Shown here: positions 54,260-63,411 of the stretch, piece after piece
Numbering within the stretch: position 1 is the stretch's first letter
Layout: every line of letters starts with the position of its first letter
Source: Mucilaginibacter psychrotolerans
GTDB taxonomy: Bacteria; Bacteroidota; Bacteroidia; Sphingobacteriales; Sphingobacteriaceae
Assembly (NCBI RefSeq): GCF_004519315.1
Contig: NZ_SOZE01000029.1
Coordinates: 1-64,000 of the forward strand
Direction: 5' to 3'
Length of the DNA stretch: 64,000 nucleotides
Notes under the pieces: generated by a model
Seen by the model: only the letters and a program-made list of their open reading frames with translations
The model's database searches: none
What the model was told of the DNA's origin: nothing
Translations under genes and position numbers: made by a program

Positions 54260-54616
54260 TTAGTTGCCTTCGTACATCACACCCGTCCCGGGTGTTTCCT
54301 TCAGCTCAATTTTTTGCAGACCGGAAAGCAGCGGCCTTGTTTTGTCCCATATCCATTTAGCTAGCAATTCTGCTGTTGGGTTTTCCAGGCCGGGCACTTC
54401 ATTTAAGAGATGATGGTCAAGTACGCTGATGATAGGTGCCAGTGTGGCTTTAACATCCGAGAAATCAATGATCCAGCCTTCCTTTTCCAGCAGTTCGCCG
54501 GCAATATATATGGTGAGGTGATAGGTATGACCATGCAGGTTTTTGCATTTGTGCCCGGCGGGTACGTGAGGCAAAAAGTGTGCGGCATCAAAGGTAAAGT
54601 GCTGGTAAATAGTCAT
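54260..54616 (-). CDS. 6-pyruvoyl-tetrahydropterin synthase/QueD-like
   Basis: The 118-aa enzyme reads MTIYQHFTFDAAHFLPHVP, then GHKCKNLHGHTYHLTIYI. His13 and the HxH of LHGHTYH bind zinc and the Cys is the usual catalytic one. VLDHHLLNEVPGLENPTAE carries the second catalytic His. QueD turns 7,8-dihydroneopterin triphosphate into carboxytetrahydropterin for queuosine. The start at 54616 is used because an upstream Met would add a basic extension. Queuosine or pterin synthesis cannot be separated by sequence alone. Confidence 0.88.
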   Translation of the reverse strand: MTIYQHFTFDAAHFLPHVPAGHKCKNLHGHTYHLTIYIAGELLEKEGWIIDFSDVKATLAPIISVLDHHLLNEVPGLENPTAELLAKWIWDKTRPLLSGLQKIELKETPGTGVMYEGN

Positions 54617-54710
54617 GATATTTTTGTAAGAATTTTGCCGCAAGCATAGCAAACAGCACCCCGGTTAAATGTGACGTGGGTTACTTTTGCACAGGATCTT
54701 TGTCATTCTT

Positions 54711-54840
54711 TTAAAATGGCAAAACATTAACATAAGGCCAAAGATCATCTTGAGGTATCTTCACCTGCTTGTTAAACGGGCCAATTACCAGTAACATTAG
54801 TTTTACAGTCCTCTTGCCGAACTATGCCGAATGCTGGCCA
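54711..54840 (+). pseudogene. Orphan 3' end of a Crp/Fnr gene
   Basis: The frame at 54742-54795 reads KIILRYLHLLVKRANYQ then TAA. It closely matches the end of the Crp/Fnr gene at 62704-63411 (KIIIRDVHLLVKRANYR), and the similarity extends past the stop (ATGCCGAATG shared). Only this tail remains, so it is a scar of duplication or recombination. Confidence 0.75.
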
Positions 54841-54860
54841 AACAAATAGGGGCGGATTTT

Positions 54861-56033
54861 TTAAATGGAGTTCCCCCGTACTTTTTTCTTTTTACGCTTT
54901 CCCCACCAAATCAGGAAACCTGTTATCGGAAGAGATGCGCAAACAAGTGATGCTAATAGCGCCAGTAACTGCGTTGGTAACCCGTAAATTCGCCCGGTAT
55001 GGATATCCTTATTAGAGTTGCGCCATTTTAAGCCCAGTGGTTTTTTAGCATGTTCCAGTTGATCAAATAACTTACCTGTTCGGGCATCAAAATAGTAATA
55101 GCTTAAATTGCGCCAGCCGTCTGTGCGGTTTTTCAGGTAAACAAAGGCCATCATCGTGTGCTCGCCTTTATCGGGCAGGTTAAGGCCTATCACCCGGTAG
55201 TTTCCCTCAAGTTTGTGCTGTAGCGTTGTCACCATCATGTTCAGGTGGTTTCCGGTGGTGTCGGCCGTGTTAACCGGCGGTGCCTTACGAATAAGCACCA
55301 CCGGTTTCTTAGAACCAAGCATTTGATAGATACCTTTTTCCCACCATTTAAAAGACCAGGCAAGCCCGGTAACCGCTATAACCATGGCTATGGGCAACAC
55401 ATAAAAGCCAAGGCTATTATGCATATCGTAGTTTACCCGTTTCCATTTAGCCCCCCATTTAATGCTGATGCTTTTTTTTAGTTGTTTTAAGTTTTTAGGC
55501 AGCCATAAAATAAAGCCGGTGATCAACATGAGCAGGAAGATCAAAACGCAGCAACCGATGACTACGCTGCCAACCGGTTTAACCAGCAGCAGTTGCCTGT
55601 GTAATTGCTCGGTAACGTTAAAAAAATCATAACGCACGTCTATCACCCCAAGCACTTTCCCATTATAAGGGTTTACGTATACATCGTCCCGGTATTTAAA
55701 CTGGCTAAAATAGCTCAGCGTAATATCTTTTCGCTTATTGACTTTGCTCGCCGAAAATACATAACTGCGGCCGTCCTCATTTATCCTGATATCGGTAATG
55801 GGTTTACCTTTACCTAAGGTTTGCTGCGCAATGGCCATTAACTCAGCAACAGCTTTTGGCGTGCCTGTTTGTTTAACTTCTACCAGATCCCGATGAAAAA
55901 AATCAAACAATTCGTCATCAAAAACAAGCACGCAACCGGTTACAGATACAATTACGATGACGATACCGGTAGCCAGGCCCAGCCACAAATGTAGCCAGGC
56001 CGCAACTGCTTTAAACCGTTTCCAAAATTGCAT
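54861..56033 (-). CDS. PepSY-associated membrane protein
   Basis: The 390-aa protein has several membrane spans: residues about 10-32 (AAWLHLWLGLATGIVIVIVSVTG), 145-170 (VGSVVIGCCVLIFLLMLITGFILWLP) and 190-210, plus one near 365. Between them are PepSY domains (NVTEQLHRQLLL, GKLFDQLEHAKKPLGLKW). Such proteins often accompany siderophore receptors and help reduce or release iron in the periplasm. It lies 5 bp from the TonB receptor on the same strand, which strongly suggests an iron-uptake pair. Confidence 0.9.
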   Translation of the reverse strand: MQFWKRFKAVAAWLHLWLGLATGIVIVIVSVTGCVLVFDDELFDFFHRDLVEVKQTGTPKAVAELMAIAQQTLGKGKPITDIRINEDGRSYVFSASKVNKRKDITLSYFSQFKYRDDVYVNPYNGKVLGVIDVRYDFFNVTEQLHRQLLLVKPVGSVVIGCCVLIFLLMLITGFILWLPKNLKQLKKSISIKWGAKWKRVNYDMHNSLGFYVLPIAMVIAVTGLAWSFKWWEKGIYQMLGSKKPVVLIRKAPPVNTADTTGNHLNMMVTTLQHKLEGNYRVIGLNLPDKGEHTMMAFVYLKNRTDGWRNLSYYYFDARTGKLFDQLEHAKKPLGLKWRNSNKDIHTGRIYGLPTQLLALLASLVCASLPITGFLIWWGKRKKKKVRGNSI

Positions 56034-56038
56034 AGCTC

Positions 56039-58507
56039 TTAGTTGAAAGTATAAGTTAAGGTTAGCAGGTAGTTGGACGGCGCGCCGGGGAACAACCGGA
56101 TATAATCATACCCACCCACCCAATATTTTTTGCCGGTTAGGTTATTGGCATTAAACTGCAATTGCACCTTGCCGATGTTGTAGAACAAGGCTGCATCAAC
56201 CAATATATAAGCAGGTATGCTTTGCGTTACATTGATGGATAGCATCCGCCTGTCTACATAATTGGCTCCTAAGCCCAGGCCCAGCCCGCTTAGTGCACCT
56301 TTGGTGATGTTATACCTGGTCCAGATATTGGCCATATTTTTCGGTGCGTTTGGTTTTTGCTGGCCTACTTCGGTGGCAACGCCGCTTTCTGTTATTTTTG
56401 CATCATTGTAAGCATAGGATGCCAGTACGCTCCAGTATGGGGTGATGCGTCCGGTAATATCAAATTCAAACCCTCTCGAGCGTTCTTTCCCTACAGGCCT
56501 TAACAAGTCGGGCTGGCCGGCTACATTGGCATTATAAAGGGTGTTCTTCTGTTCAATCTGGTAGATAGATGTGGTGATAGAAAGCCTGTCGTCCAGCCAG
56601 CTGCTTTTGGCCCCAAGCTCTATCATATTACTGGTCACCGGGTCAAATGGCCCGCCGGCGTTAGGATTGGCTAAGGTTGCTGCCGTTTGGGGATTATATC
56701 CCATGACATAGGTGCTGTAGATGTTAACGTTTTTAGATGCTGTATATACCAGGCCAAAGCGGGGCAACCAGGCACTCGAATGTGTTTTCTCCTGTGTTGG
56801 CGAAGCATAGTTTACAAAATCGGTATAGTACTCGTAACGTATGCCAACCAGGGCCTGCAAACGGCCAAGCTTTAACTGGTCCTGCGCATAACCTGCATGG
56901 AGATAATAATAGGTTGGCGAAAGTGTAGTAGGCGCGAAAAACGATTTGCTGTCGTCCTGCAGGCGCTGGGAGTTTAAAATATCATTTAAGTTAAACGAAG
57001 CCACATTGGGCACCGGGTTGCCTTTGGTATCCCTGAGATACTTAAGGCTGTCTTTGGCCACGTAATTGGTGATTGTACCGGTATTAGATGCATTGCGATA
57101 GCCCGATGCAGTAAGTTGAGAGGCGCCGACCGGCATTTTCTCGCTGCCGTAATCGTAGCCTATTACTATTTTATGCGCAATAGGGCCGGTCTTTTCATTG
57201 TAATTGAAGTAACCGCTAAAATTGTCGATATAGCGTTTTCGCTTCCGCTGGAATATCTGCATGGCAACCAGATTAGGTATGTCATTCCCAAGCTTATCTT
57301 TTGCATAAGCGTTAGCGCTGCGGTGCTCATAAAGATCTTCCTGATAACCTGTTTTGGAGTAACCGGCGTTAAAACTTAGTTTGCTGTTGAACTGGTGATT
57401 TAAGGATAGCGTAACAATATAGGTTTGTTCGTTTAAAAAATCATTACCGGCACTTAAGGCAAGGGATTGTGGCGTGGAAAACAGATCGTTCCCGATCACC
57501 GCCTGCCCGCGGTCGAGGCGGCTGCGCGAACTGTTGTACACCAGGTCAAAATTGATACGTGTTTTTGGTGAGGCGATGAAAGAAAGCGAGGGCGCAACGA
57601 TCACGTTTTTATCAAATTGAAGATCTCGGAATGAATTGGCATCCTCATAACCGAGGTTTAAGCGGTATAATAGCGAGCTATCTTTGTTAGCCGGTCCGGT
57701 AAAATCTGCAAGTGCGCGGAAGGTGTTAAAACTGCCCAGCGAAAGGCTGATCGATTTCCGGGTTTCATCAAGCGGTTTTTTGGTTACCCGGTTAACCACG
57801 CCGCCAGGGCTGGCATTGCCGTACAAGGCAGATGAAGGACCTTTGAGTACTTCAACACGTTCCAGGTAGTTGGTTAGGGGTTGCTTCCAGAAACCGGTAC
57901 TGGTACGCAAACCGTTTACCAGCTGCGTATTGCTTTGACCGTTAACGCGGAAACCCCTGATGGTAAGGTCATCATAAAAGGTAAACTGGTTCACACCGCT
58001 GAAGTTTTTAACCACATCGCCTACACGTACGGCACCCTGGTCTGCCATGAGTTCTTTACTGGCGTAGGAAACCGATTGCGGCAGGTCTTTGATATCCGTT
58101 TCGGTTTTATTACCGATAAAGGTTGATTTGGTTTTATATGTTTTCTCCTTTCGCCCGGTAATTTCCACGCCCTGTAGTGCGTTGCTGCCTGCGGTTAATA
58201 GCGCATCTAGTTTCACGTGCTCACCCGGAGCGATGTCTATCTCTTTGGTTATGGTGTTTAGCCCAATAAAGGAGTAACGCAAAATATGCCTGCCGGCAGG
58301 TACCTGTAACCTGTATGCTCCGCTAGCATTGCTTGCTGCGGATATTGCTGTACCGGTTACCAATACAGTAGCAGCGGCTAAGGTTTCCCCGTTGTTATCC
58401 CGGATATAACCGCTGATTGTTGCAGGAGTTTTGGCTTGTTGACCATAAGCACAAACGGATGAAAGAAGAATTAAAAATGTAAAAAGTGAAGTAAGGTGAT
58501 GTTTCAT
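56039..58507 (-). CDS. TonB-dependent siderophore receptor
   Basis: The 822-aa outer-membrane receptor has a signal peptide (cleavage near AYGQQ), then a carboxypeptidase-like domain (ISGYIRDNNGETLAAATVLV, about 30-100). The plug domain follows (LPQSVSYASKELMADQG, then VEVLKGPSSALYGNASPGGVVN), and a barrel ending LLTLTYTFN with the final aromatic residue. FxxDLTIRGF motifs fit siderophore rather than SusC-type sugars. With the PepSY gene it imports iron. It probably has an iron-regulated promoter, which I could not place. Confidence 0.93.
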   Translation of the reverse strand: MKHHLTSLFTFLILLSSVCAYGQQAKTPATISGYIRDNNGETLAAATVLVTGTAISAASNASGAYRLQVPAGRHILRYSFIGLNTITKEIDIAPGEHVKLDALLTAGSNALQGVEITGRKEKTYKTKSTFIGNKTETDIKDLPQSVSYASKELMADQGAVRVGDVVKNFSGVNQFTFYDDLTIRGFRVNGQSNTQLVNGLRTSTGFWKQPLTNYLERVEVLKGPSSALYGNASPGGVVNRVTKKPLDETRKSISLSLGSFNTFRALADFTGPANKDSSLLYRLNLGYEDANSFRDLQFDKNVIVAPSLSFIASPKTRINFDLVYNSSRSRLDRGQAVIGNDLFSTPQSLALSAGNDFLNEQTYIVTLSLNHQFNSKLSFNAGYSKTGYQEDLYEHRSANAYAKDKLGNDIPNLVAMQIFQRKRKRYIDNFSGYFNYNEKTGPIAHKIVIGYDYGSEKMPVGASQLTASGYRNASNTGTITNYVAKDSLKYLRDTKGNPVPNVASFNLNDILNSQRLQDDSKSFFAPTTLSPTYYYLHAGYAQDQLKLGRLQALVGIRYEYYTDFVNYASPTQEKTHSSAWLPRFGLVYTASKNVNIYSTYVMGYNPQTAATLANPNAGGPFDPVTSNMIELGAKSSWLDDRLSITTSIYQIEQKNTLYNANVAGQPDLLRPVGKERSRGFEFDITGRITPYWSVLASYAYNDAKITESGVATEVGQQKPNAPKNMANIWTRYNITKGALSGLGLGLGANYVDRRMLSINVTQSIPAYILVDAALFYNIGKVQLQFNANNLTGKKYWVGGYDYIRLFPGAPSNYLLTLTYTFN

Positions 58508-58968
58508 TTATTTAGACTAATTAAAAATAATACTGCAATTATAGCAATTTTTTAAATCAGGTAAGAAATTGTGTAGAATTTATTCGGTCATGTTAACCGT
58601 AAGCAGCGATGGGTGATCGGAACCGGGATGTTGTAGTAAGGCGGACGCTTAACGGAGAAGCTGAGACCTTATCTTGTGTTAGGCGAGTGCCAGTTTAATA
58701 AAGAGGCCTATAATTTGTTTTATGTACATGCATAACACTGGTTTAGTGATGTTGGCGATTTTGATCGGCATCCCGTAATTCATTCTTTGCCGGCCATCAA
58801 ATCTTATTCGGGCGGGAGGATAAAATGTTGTTATGATCATATTATCGATCCGGTATCGGGTGTTAAGGAAAGTATTCTACCGGAAGCAGGTTGTGATTGG
58901 GCAGTACCGAATAAATGAGCTACGATCAGTTCCCGGGTTTAAGGAAGTGCCGCAATGCAATGGCTTGA
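58508..58968. other. Gene-free stretch upstream of TonB receptor
   Basis: It carries the leftward promoter of the siderophore receptor. I see no intact gene. Short frames occur, some of which may be eroded coding sequence of the AraC gene whose tail is at 58969-59151, but no family signal survives there. Confidence 0.4.
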
Positions 58969-59151
58969 ATATTAGGTGCATACTTCAAATCGGGAAAAGC
59001 AAAAACAGAGGGGCTGCCAAGTGTCGCCTCTTGCTCGTATCAGGTGCATTGGTCAGTCAACTATTTCGGTGATCTAATTAATAAAGAAACCGGCAATACC
59101 GCTTTGGACTATACACAATCCAAGCTGATTGACGAAGGGTTGGTTATGTAA
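58969..59151 (+). pseudogene. AraC family regulator remnant (C-terminal DNA-binding end)
   Basis: The frame reads YFKSGKAKTEGLPSVASCS, then VHWSVNYFGDLINKETGNTALDY and TQSKLIDEGLVM then TAA at 59149-59151. The NYFGDLI-KETG-TA-DYxQ-KLID sequence is the second helix-turn-helix of Bacteroidota AraC regulators. The start is cut by a TGA at 58966-58968 in this frame, and no N-terminal domain was found. Its 3' end overlaps the stop region of the bestrophin gene by 8 bp. Confidence 0.7.
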
Positions 59152-60064
59152 TATAGAATGAATTGACCGGTTCAGTATTAGCCATTGGCAGGTCTTCTAC
59201 TTCGGCGATGCTGCGTTCGATATTGGCCGACATAGCGTCGAGGGCCAGGTCATTAGGCATGGTTCCGAACGGATCTTCCAGTTCATCGGCAATGGCCTCC
59301 AGTGCCGTAAAGGTATAAGCCACAAAGGTGATGATAAATGGCGCAAACCAACCCAGTGCATTGGCAAAACCTAAGGGCAGCAAAAAGCAATAGATATAAA
59401 TGGTGCGATGGAGCAATACATCATACGAGAACGGGATAGGTGTACCGGCTATGCGCTCACAACCGCCTATGATATCTGAAAAGTTGGCCAGGTTGCGGTC
59501 CATAGCCGCCTGCAGTATGGTATCAATAGAGCCACGTATCCGCCAGCTATTTATCCGGGCACCAAGCTCCCGCATAATCAGTACAGGCTTGTATTCTGCC
59601 TGCTCCAGCCTTCCGGCCAGCTCCTGTCCCAGCAGCTTGTGTAGTTCGGGCATAGCATCCGTATGCCGCAGCTGGTGATTAAGCGCATACGCCATAGCTG
59701 CCATTTGCTTCATAAACACCACTTTTTCCGGTCGGTGCTGCTCATCGTTGGGTATAAAGTTATGTACCTGCTGTGCCAGCGAGCGCGTATCATTTAACAA
59801 GGCTCCCCATAGTTTGCGGCCTTCCCAAAACCGGTCATAGCTTACCGTATTGCGGAAACCGAGGAATATGGCCAGCGCGATGCCAAAAATGGTGTAGATA
59901 TTGGTAGAGAGTTCGCCGTGCACCCTGTCCAGGTCTGATTTGAAATAAACCACAACCGCGGTAAATGCAAAAAGCGCGCTAAGGCGGGGCAGTAGTTGAG
60001 GTAATACCGAGCCCCGCCACACAAAGAGCATCCCGAACCAGTTCTTTTTCTTTCGAATGATCAT
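59144..60064 (-). CDS. Bestrophin family membrane protein
   Basis: The 306-aa protein shows RGSVLPQLLPRLSALFAFTAVVVYF, a TM near 20-40, GFRNTVSYDRFWEGRKLWGALL, LNDTRSLAQQV and, later, LGFANALGWFAPFIITFVAYTF. Bestrophin-type proteins are anion or cation channels in the cytoplasmic membrane. Residue order and length match bacterial bestrophins (about 300 aa). It is a single-gene unit 16 bp before the PhnA-like gene. Confidence 0.88.
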   Translation of the reverse strand: MIIRKKKNWFGMLFVWRGSVLPQLLPRLSALFAFTAVVVYFKSDLDRVHGELSTNIYTIFGIALAIFLGFRNTVSYDRFWEGRKLWGALLNDTRSLAQQVHNFIPNDEQHRPEKVVFMKQMAAMAYALNHQLRHTDAMPELHKLLGQELAGRLEQAEYKPVLIMRELGARINSWRIRGSIDTILQAAMDRNLANFSDIIGGCERIAGTPIPFSYDVLLHRTIYIYCFLLPLGFANALGWFAPFIITFVAYTFTALEAIADELEDPFGTMPNDLALDAMSANIERSIAEVEDLPMANTEPVNSFYIT

Positions 60065-60080
60065 ACCTGATACATGGGGT

Positions 60081-60659
60081 TTAACTTTTTTGCCTGCGCA
60101 GGTATTTGGTCAGAATAACGATGGTTTGGCCATCAATCTTACCTTCTATCTGTTCGGTATTATCGCCTACCAGCCGGATATTCTTAACCACTGTGCCCAT
60201 TTTAGCGTTTAGCGAACTGCCTTTAACATCCAGTGAACGGGTTAAAACCACCGTGTCGCCGCTCTGTAATTCATTCCCCAGGCTGTCGCGGTGAACTTCT
60301 GCCGGCTCCGCAGTTTCTACGGTGAAGCCTGCCTTTGCCCAGGCCAGTTGCTCGTCGTCCAGGTAAAGCATGTCCAGGCATGCAGCGGCCCAATCCTCAT
60401 CGTTCAGTAGGGACAAGATGCGCCAGGATAAAACCTGCACTGCGGGCACATCGCTCCACATCGCCTCGGCCAAAAAGCGCCAGTAGCGGCTGTCTGGTTT
60501 ATCGGTTTTGGCCAGTTCGGCCAGGCAGGCCGGGCAAACGTTGATCTCGTTGGCCGCGTAACCGGCAGGAGGAACCTGGTACACCGCCAGTTGGCTTGCC
60601 GACCGGCAGAGTTCGCAGGTATTGATTTCGGGTGATCCCGCGTTGGTGTTAGTGCTCAT
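60081..60659 (-). CDS. PhnA domain protein
   Basis: The 192-aa protein has a zinc-ribbon CELC (16-19) and CPAC (43-46), an insert with SRYWRFLAEAMWSDVPAVQVLSWRILSLL, and the C-terminal PhnA domain DSLGNELQSGDTVVLTRSLDVKGSSL then KIDGQTIVILTKYLRRQKS. PhnA was named from phosphonate studies but its role in most bacteria is unclear. It is 16 bp upstream of the bestrophin gene and probably shares its transcript. Confidence 0.88.
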   Translation of the reverse strand: MSTNTNAGSPEINTCELCRSASQLAVYQVPPAGYAANEINVCPACLAELAKTDKPDSRYWRFLAEAMWSDVPAVQVLSWRILSLLNDEDWAAACLDMLYLDDEQLAWAKAGFTVETAEPAEVHRDSLGNELQSGDTVVLTRSLDVKGSSLNAKMGTVVKNIRLVGDNTEQIEGKIDGQTIVILTKYLRRQKS

Positions 60660-60848
60660 TGTTTTAAGATTGGATATGCTTTTGATGTTTGTATAAGCCT
60701 GATTACGATATTGCCGTGTACAAATACCCGGGCAACATAGTCAGGTAAAGCAGGCGTTTATTGCCTGCAATGTTTTTGTTTAGCGTAGGTAATGGTTGTT
60801 TTGTTTTATCATAGGTAACCTTGCCGCGAAGTTATACTAAATTGTATT

Positions 60849-61268
60849 TTAATCGTGCTTTGGTATCGGGGGCTTATCAAGTTCGGGGCGGTAGTGCACC
60901 TTGGGCGATAACCAATAAAGTAAAATGACCCTCGAATACCGGAAATTTAAGGGCGACAATAACACCAGGCCAATGAGGATAGTACCGAGATACAACCAGG
61001 GTGAATCTGTGTTACCTGTAACTAGCCAGGTTAAAAGACAAATACCTACGCCTTCCGCAACGTTGAAGGCGTAACTAACGTACATGGCCGCGTAGAAATA
61101 GCCTGGTTCAATCTCAAAGAGCATTCCACAGCCAGGGCAATGGATATTGATGCGGTTAGCGCCTAAACGGTATGCCCCTCCTTCAAACATATTCCCCCGC
61201 CTGCAACGTGGACATTTGGCGCCGAGCATGGCTTGCAGCTTTGGTGTTTTACTCATTTCGTTTTCCAT
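60849..61268 (-). CDS. DUF983 family protein
   Basis: The 139-aa protein has two zinc-type pairs, CPRC (19-22) and CPGC (44-47), then hydrophobic spans near 62-85 and 93-115. DUF983 membrane proteins of this size are common in aerobic bacteria, often next to respiratory genes, with unknown reaction. Met1 and Met5 are both possible starts. It lies 34 bp downstream of the methyltransferase pair and may share a transcript with them. Confidence 0.85.
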   Translation of the reverse strand: MENEMSKTPKLQAMLGAKCPRCRRGNMFEGGAYRLGANRINIHCPGCGMLFEIEPGYFYAAMYVSYAFNVAEGVGICLLTWLVTGNTDSPWLYLGTILIGLVLLSPLNFRYSRVILLYWLSPKVHYRPELDKPPIPKHD

Positions 61269-61302
61269 TATAAATTCCTACGGCAGGCCCCGAAACCACC
61301 CG

Positions 61303-61947
61303 CTATTTCTTTATCCACATTTTCAGGTGCCTGCTGTAGGAATTGTCAATTAATTTATAGCCCTCTGGCACCTGCTTGTCTGGTGCATAATAAGTAACCA
61401 GTTTGGTGCCGGCGGGTTTACTGTCCAACATTTCGCGTATATGAAAGGTGTAGGTGTTATACAATTCAAAAGAAGTATGCACAGCATGATCTATCCGGCT
61501 TCCGGGTTCTATATTTTCGTAAAAGGAGTTGTAAAAATAAAAGTGATCGTATTCATCATAATTCAATGTAGTAAGGTTGCCGTGCCTGAAAAACACATTC
61601 TCCACACCAATCTGTTGCTTTGCGGTTTCGGCATAACTGTACAGGGCCTTCCGTTGCTCAATGCCATAAAAGCTCGCCTCCGGGTGGTAAACGCCTGCTG
61701 CGATACAAAATTTGCCGACACCGCTGCCAATGTCTAGCACCCGCGCTCCGGGGCTGGCCAAAAAATTGCTGGCTTCCATCGCAATATCAAGCCCGGTCCA
61801 GTGTAGCTGGGAGAGGTCGCGGATATGCTCGGGGTATAAAGTGTCGAATGCGGCATCCTTGCGGAAGTAAGATATGTTCAGGGTATCAGTGTACATGGAA
61901 AATAGCTTCTGGTGTTTGAGGTTGATTTTATAGTTAAACGTGCCCAT
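61303..61947 (-). CDS. SAM-dependent methyltransferase, paralogue 1
   Basis: The 214-aa enzyme has the SAM-binding loop VLDIGSGVGKFC (about 68-79), then YGIEQRKALYSYAE, and FYFYNSFYENI as the motif after strand 4. The 219-aa paralogue follows the same plan. FYNSFFENI-type motifs place the pair in one family. The start codon at 61947 directly follows the other gene's stop codon, so the pair is one transcript. The substrate is unknown. Confidence 0.82.
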   Translation of the reverse strand: MGTFNYKINLKHQKLFSMYTDTLNISYFRKDAAFDTLYPEHIRDLSQLHWTGLDIAMEASNFLASPGARVLDIGSGVGKFCIAAGVYHPEASFYGIEQRKALYSYAETAKQQIGVENVFFRHGNLTTLNYDEYDHFYFYNSFYENIEPGSRIDHAVHTSFELYNTYTFHIREMLDSKPAGTKLVTYYAPDKQVPEGYKLIDNSYSRHLKMWIKK

Positions 61948-62607
61948 TTATTGCCTTATCCATAAGCGGAGCAATGAATGAAAGGACTGCGCTGCCAGTT
62001 CGTAATTAGCGGGAATCATTTCTCCGAGGCTCTGGTAAGTAACCACCCGGGTGCCGGGAGGTTTATCTTTAAGAACAGCCAGCAGGTAACGGTTGTAATA
62101 TTCGTAGAGGCTGCGCGAGGTCTCGATGGTATCGTCGATGGCATTTTTCCGGTCGATATTCTCGAAGAAAGAATTAAAGAAATAAAAGTGATCGAATTCA
62201 TTGAAATTGATCTGGGTAATATTGGCATGGATAAAACGGGCATTACCCAGGTCAAGATAGTTGCCGGCCACTGTGGCGTAATGTACCAGTTCGTGGCGTT
62301 GCTCTGCCCCGTAATAATTACCCAGTGGATAACGGTGTGCTGCCGTAAGGCAAAACTTGCCGGTGCCGCTCCCGATATCCAGTATATTGCCGGCTATATC
62401 TAAATAGTCGGCCGCTTTTTTTGCCACAGCCAATGGTGTCCAGTGCCTCTTGGAGATCAGTTGCAGGTGTTCGGGGTACAACCAGTCGAATTCTGCATCG
62501 TTGCGGAAGAAACAGTCGTTAGGCCGTTTGTTCCCCATTGAAGCAACCAGCCTCTGCTGGTGCGTTTCCGGTTCGGGAGGGAAAGGGGAAAAGGGATCAA
62601 CATCCAT
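61948..62607 (-). CDS. SAM-dependent methyltransferase, paralogue 2
   Basis: The 219-aa protein shares the plan of its neighbour: ILDIGSGTGKFCL, YGAEQRHELVHYATV, FDHFYFFNSFFENID, and the end GTRVVTYQSLGEMIP then LRLWIRQ. Pairwise similarity is strong enough to call a tandem duplication with later divergence. It is the first gene after the FNR-type palindrome on the leftward side, 53 bp from it, so both methyltransferases may be under Crp/Fnr control. Acceptor unknown. Confidence 0.82.
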   Translation of the reverse strand: MDVDPFSPFPPEPETHQQRLVASMGNKRPNDCFFRNDAEFDWLYPEHLQLISKRHWTPLAVAKKAADYLDIAGNILDIGSGTGKFCLTAAHRYPLGNYYGAEQRHELVHYATVAGNYLDLGNARFIHANITQINFNEFDHFYFFNSFFENIDRKNAIDDTIETSRSLYEYYNRYLLAVLKDKPPGTRVVTYQSLGEMIPANYELAAQSFHSLLRLWIRQ

Positions 62608-62660
62608 CCTGCAAATTTCAGTACTGCAGCTGCTCTGCGCACCTAAAGGAGATCAGCCCA

Positions 62661-62699
62661 AAAACTGATGTATATCAGTTTTGATATTTCGTAACTTTG
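62661..62699 (+). promoter_or_regulatory. FNR-type palindrome and -7 box upstream of Crp/Fnr gene
   Basis: Two perfect 9-bp arms, AAAACTGAT (62661-62669) and ATCAGTTTT (62674-62682), flank GTAT. The core fits the FNR consensus TGATnnnnATCA. A TAACTTTG -7 box follows at 62692-62699 and the ATG is at 62704, giving almost no leader. The box centre falls about 30 bp before the start, so autoregulation is probable. It also lies in the divergent gap with the methyltransferases. Confidence 0.65.
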
Positions 62700-62703
62700 T
62701 GCC

Positions 62704-63411
62704 ATGAGTTTAAACGGGATCTTTCCTATCGACAGGTGGAATTTCACAACGCATTCGGTGCTGAGTGTGCTTTCTGAAGAAGAAACAGCCCGGCTTACCC
62801 GGCACCTTACCGAACAGCATCTGTTTAAGGGAGATGTGATCTTCCGGGAAGGAACGGTGCCTTCCGGTATTTTTTTGGTCCGCAGCGGCAGGGTCAAAAA
62901 GTACAAGGTAGACCAGCTCGGTAAGGAACAGATCATTTACGTAGCCGGCCCGGGCGAACTGATGGGTTACCACCCGGTACTTTCGGGTGAACGCTACGCA
63001 GACTCTGCTACAGCGATGGAAGATACCATGGTTTCGTTTATCCCGAAAGAAGATTTTATGGACGTTTTAAGCCGGTCGTCCGTTTTTGCGTTGCGCATGC
63101 TAAAGGCCATGAGTCATGAATTTACGGTACTTACCAACAGCATCTCGGTGATTGCGCAACGGACAGGGCCGGAGCGGCTGGCTATCGCCCTTATTGTGCT
63201 GCGGGAAAAATTCAAATACGGGTTGAGTGATAACGAAGCTATTCCCATCAATATTTCCCGTACCGACCTCGCGAACATGGCGGGCCTCGCCGCAGAAAAC
63301 GTGATCCGCCTGCTTGGAGAGTTTAAAGCAGAAGGCATACTGTTAACAGAAGGCAGAAAGATCATCATCAGGGATGTTCACCTACTTGTTAAACGGGCCA
63401 ATTACCGGTAA
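62704..63411 (+). CDS. Crp/Fnr family transcription regulator
   Basis: The 235-aa protein has a cyclic-nucleotide-binding-like domain (about 15-120: LFKGDVIFREGTVPSGIFLVRSG, then RYADSATAMEDTMVSFIP) and a winged helix near the end, SRTDLANMAGLAAENVIRLLGEFKAEG (about 181-207), with the DNA-contact residues of Crp/Fnr. No Cys cluster for an iron-sulfur sensor is present, so it is not an FNR-type oxygen sensor; nucleotide, NO or heme sensing is open. The orphan tail at 54711-54840 is similar to the 3' end of this gene. Confidence 0.9.
   Translation: MSLNGIFPIDRWNFTTHSVLSVLSEEETARLTRHLTEQHLFKGDVIFREGTVPSGIFLVRSGRVKKYKVDQLGKEQIIYVAGPGELMGYHPVLSGERYADSATAMEDTMVSFIPKEDFMDVLSRSSVFALRMLKAMSHEFTVLTNSISVIAQRTGPERLAIALIVLREKFKYGLSDNEAIPINISRTDLANMAGLAAENVIRLLGEFKAEGILLTEGRKIIIRDVHLLVKRANYR

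Noticed and set aside
58833..59072. 79-aa rightward ORF upstream of bestrophin
   Set aside because: It is in a different frame from the recognisable AraC remnant and shows no family features.
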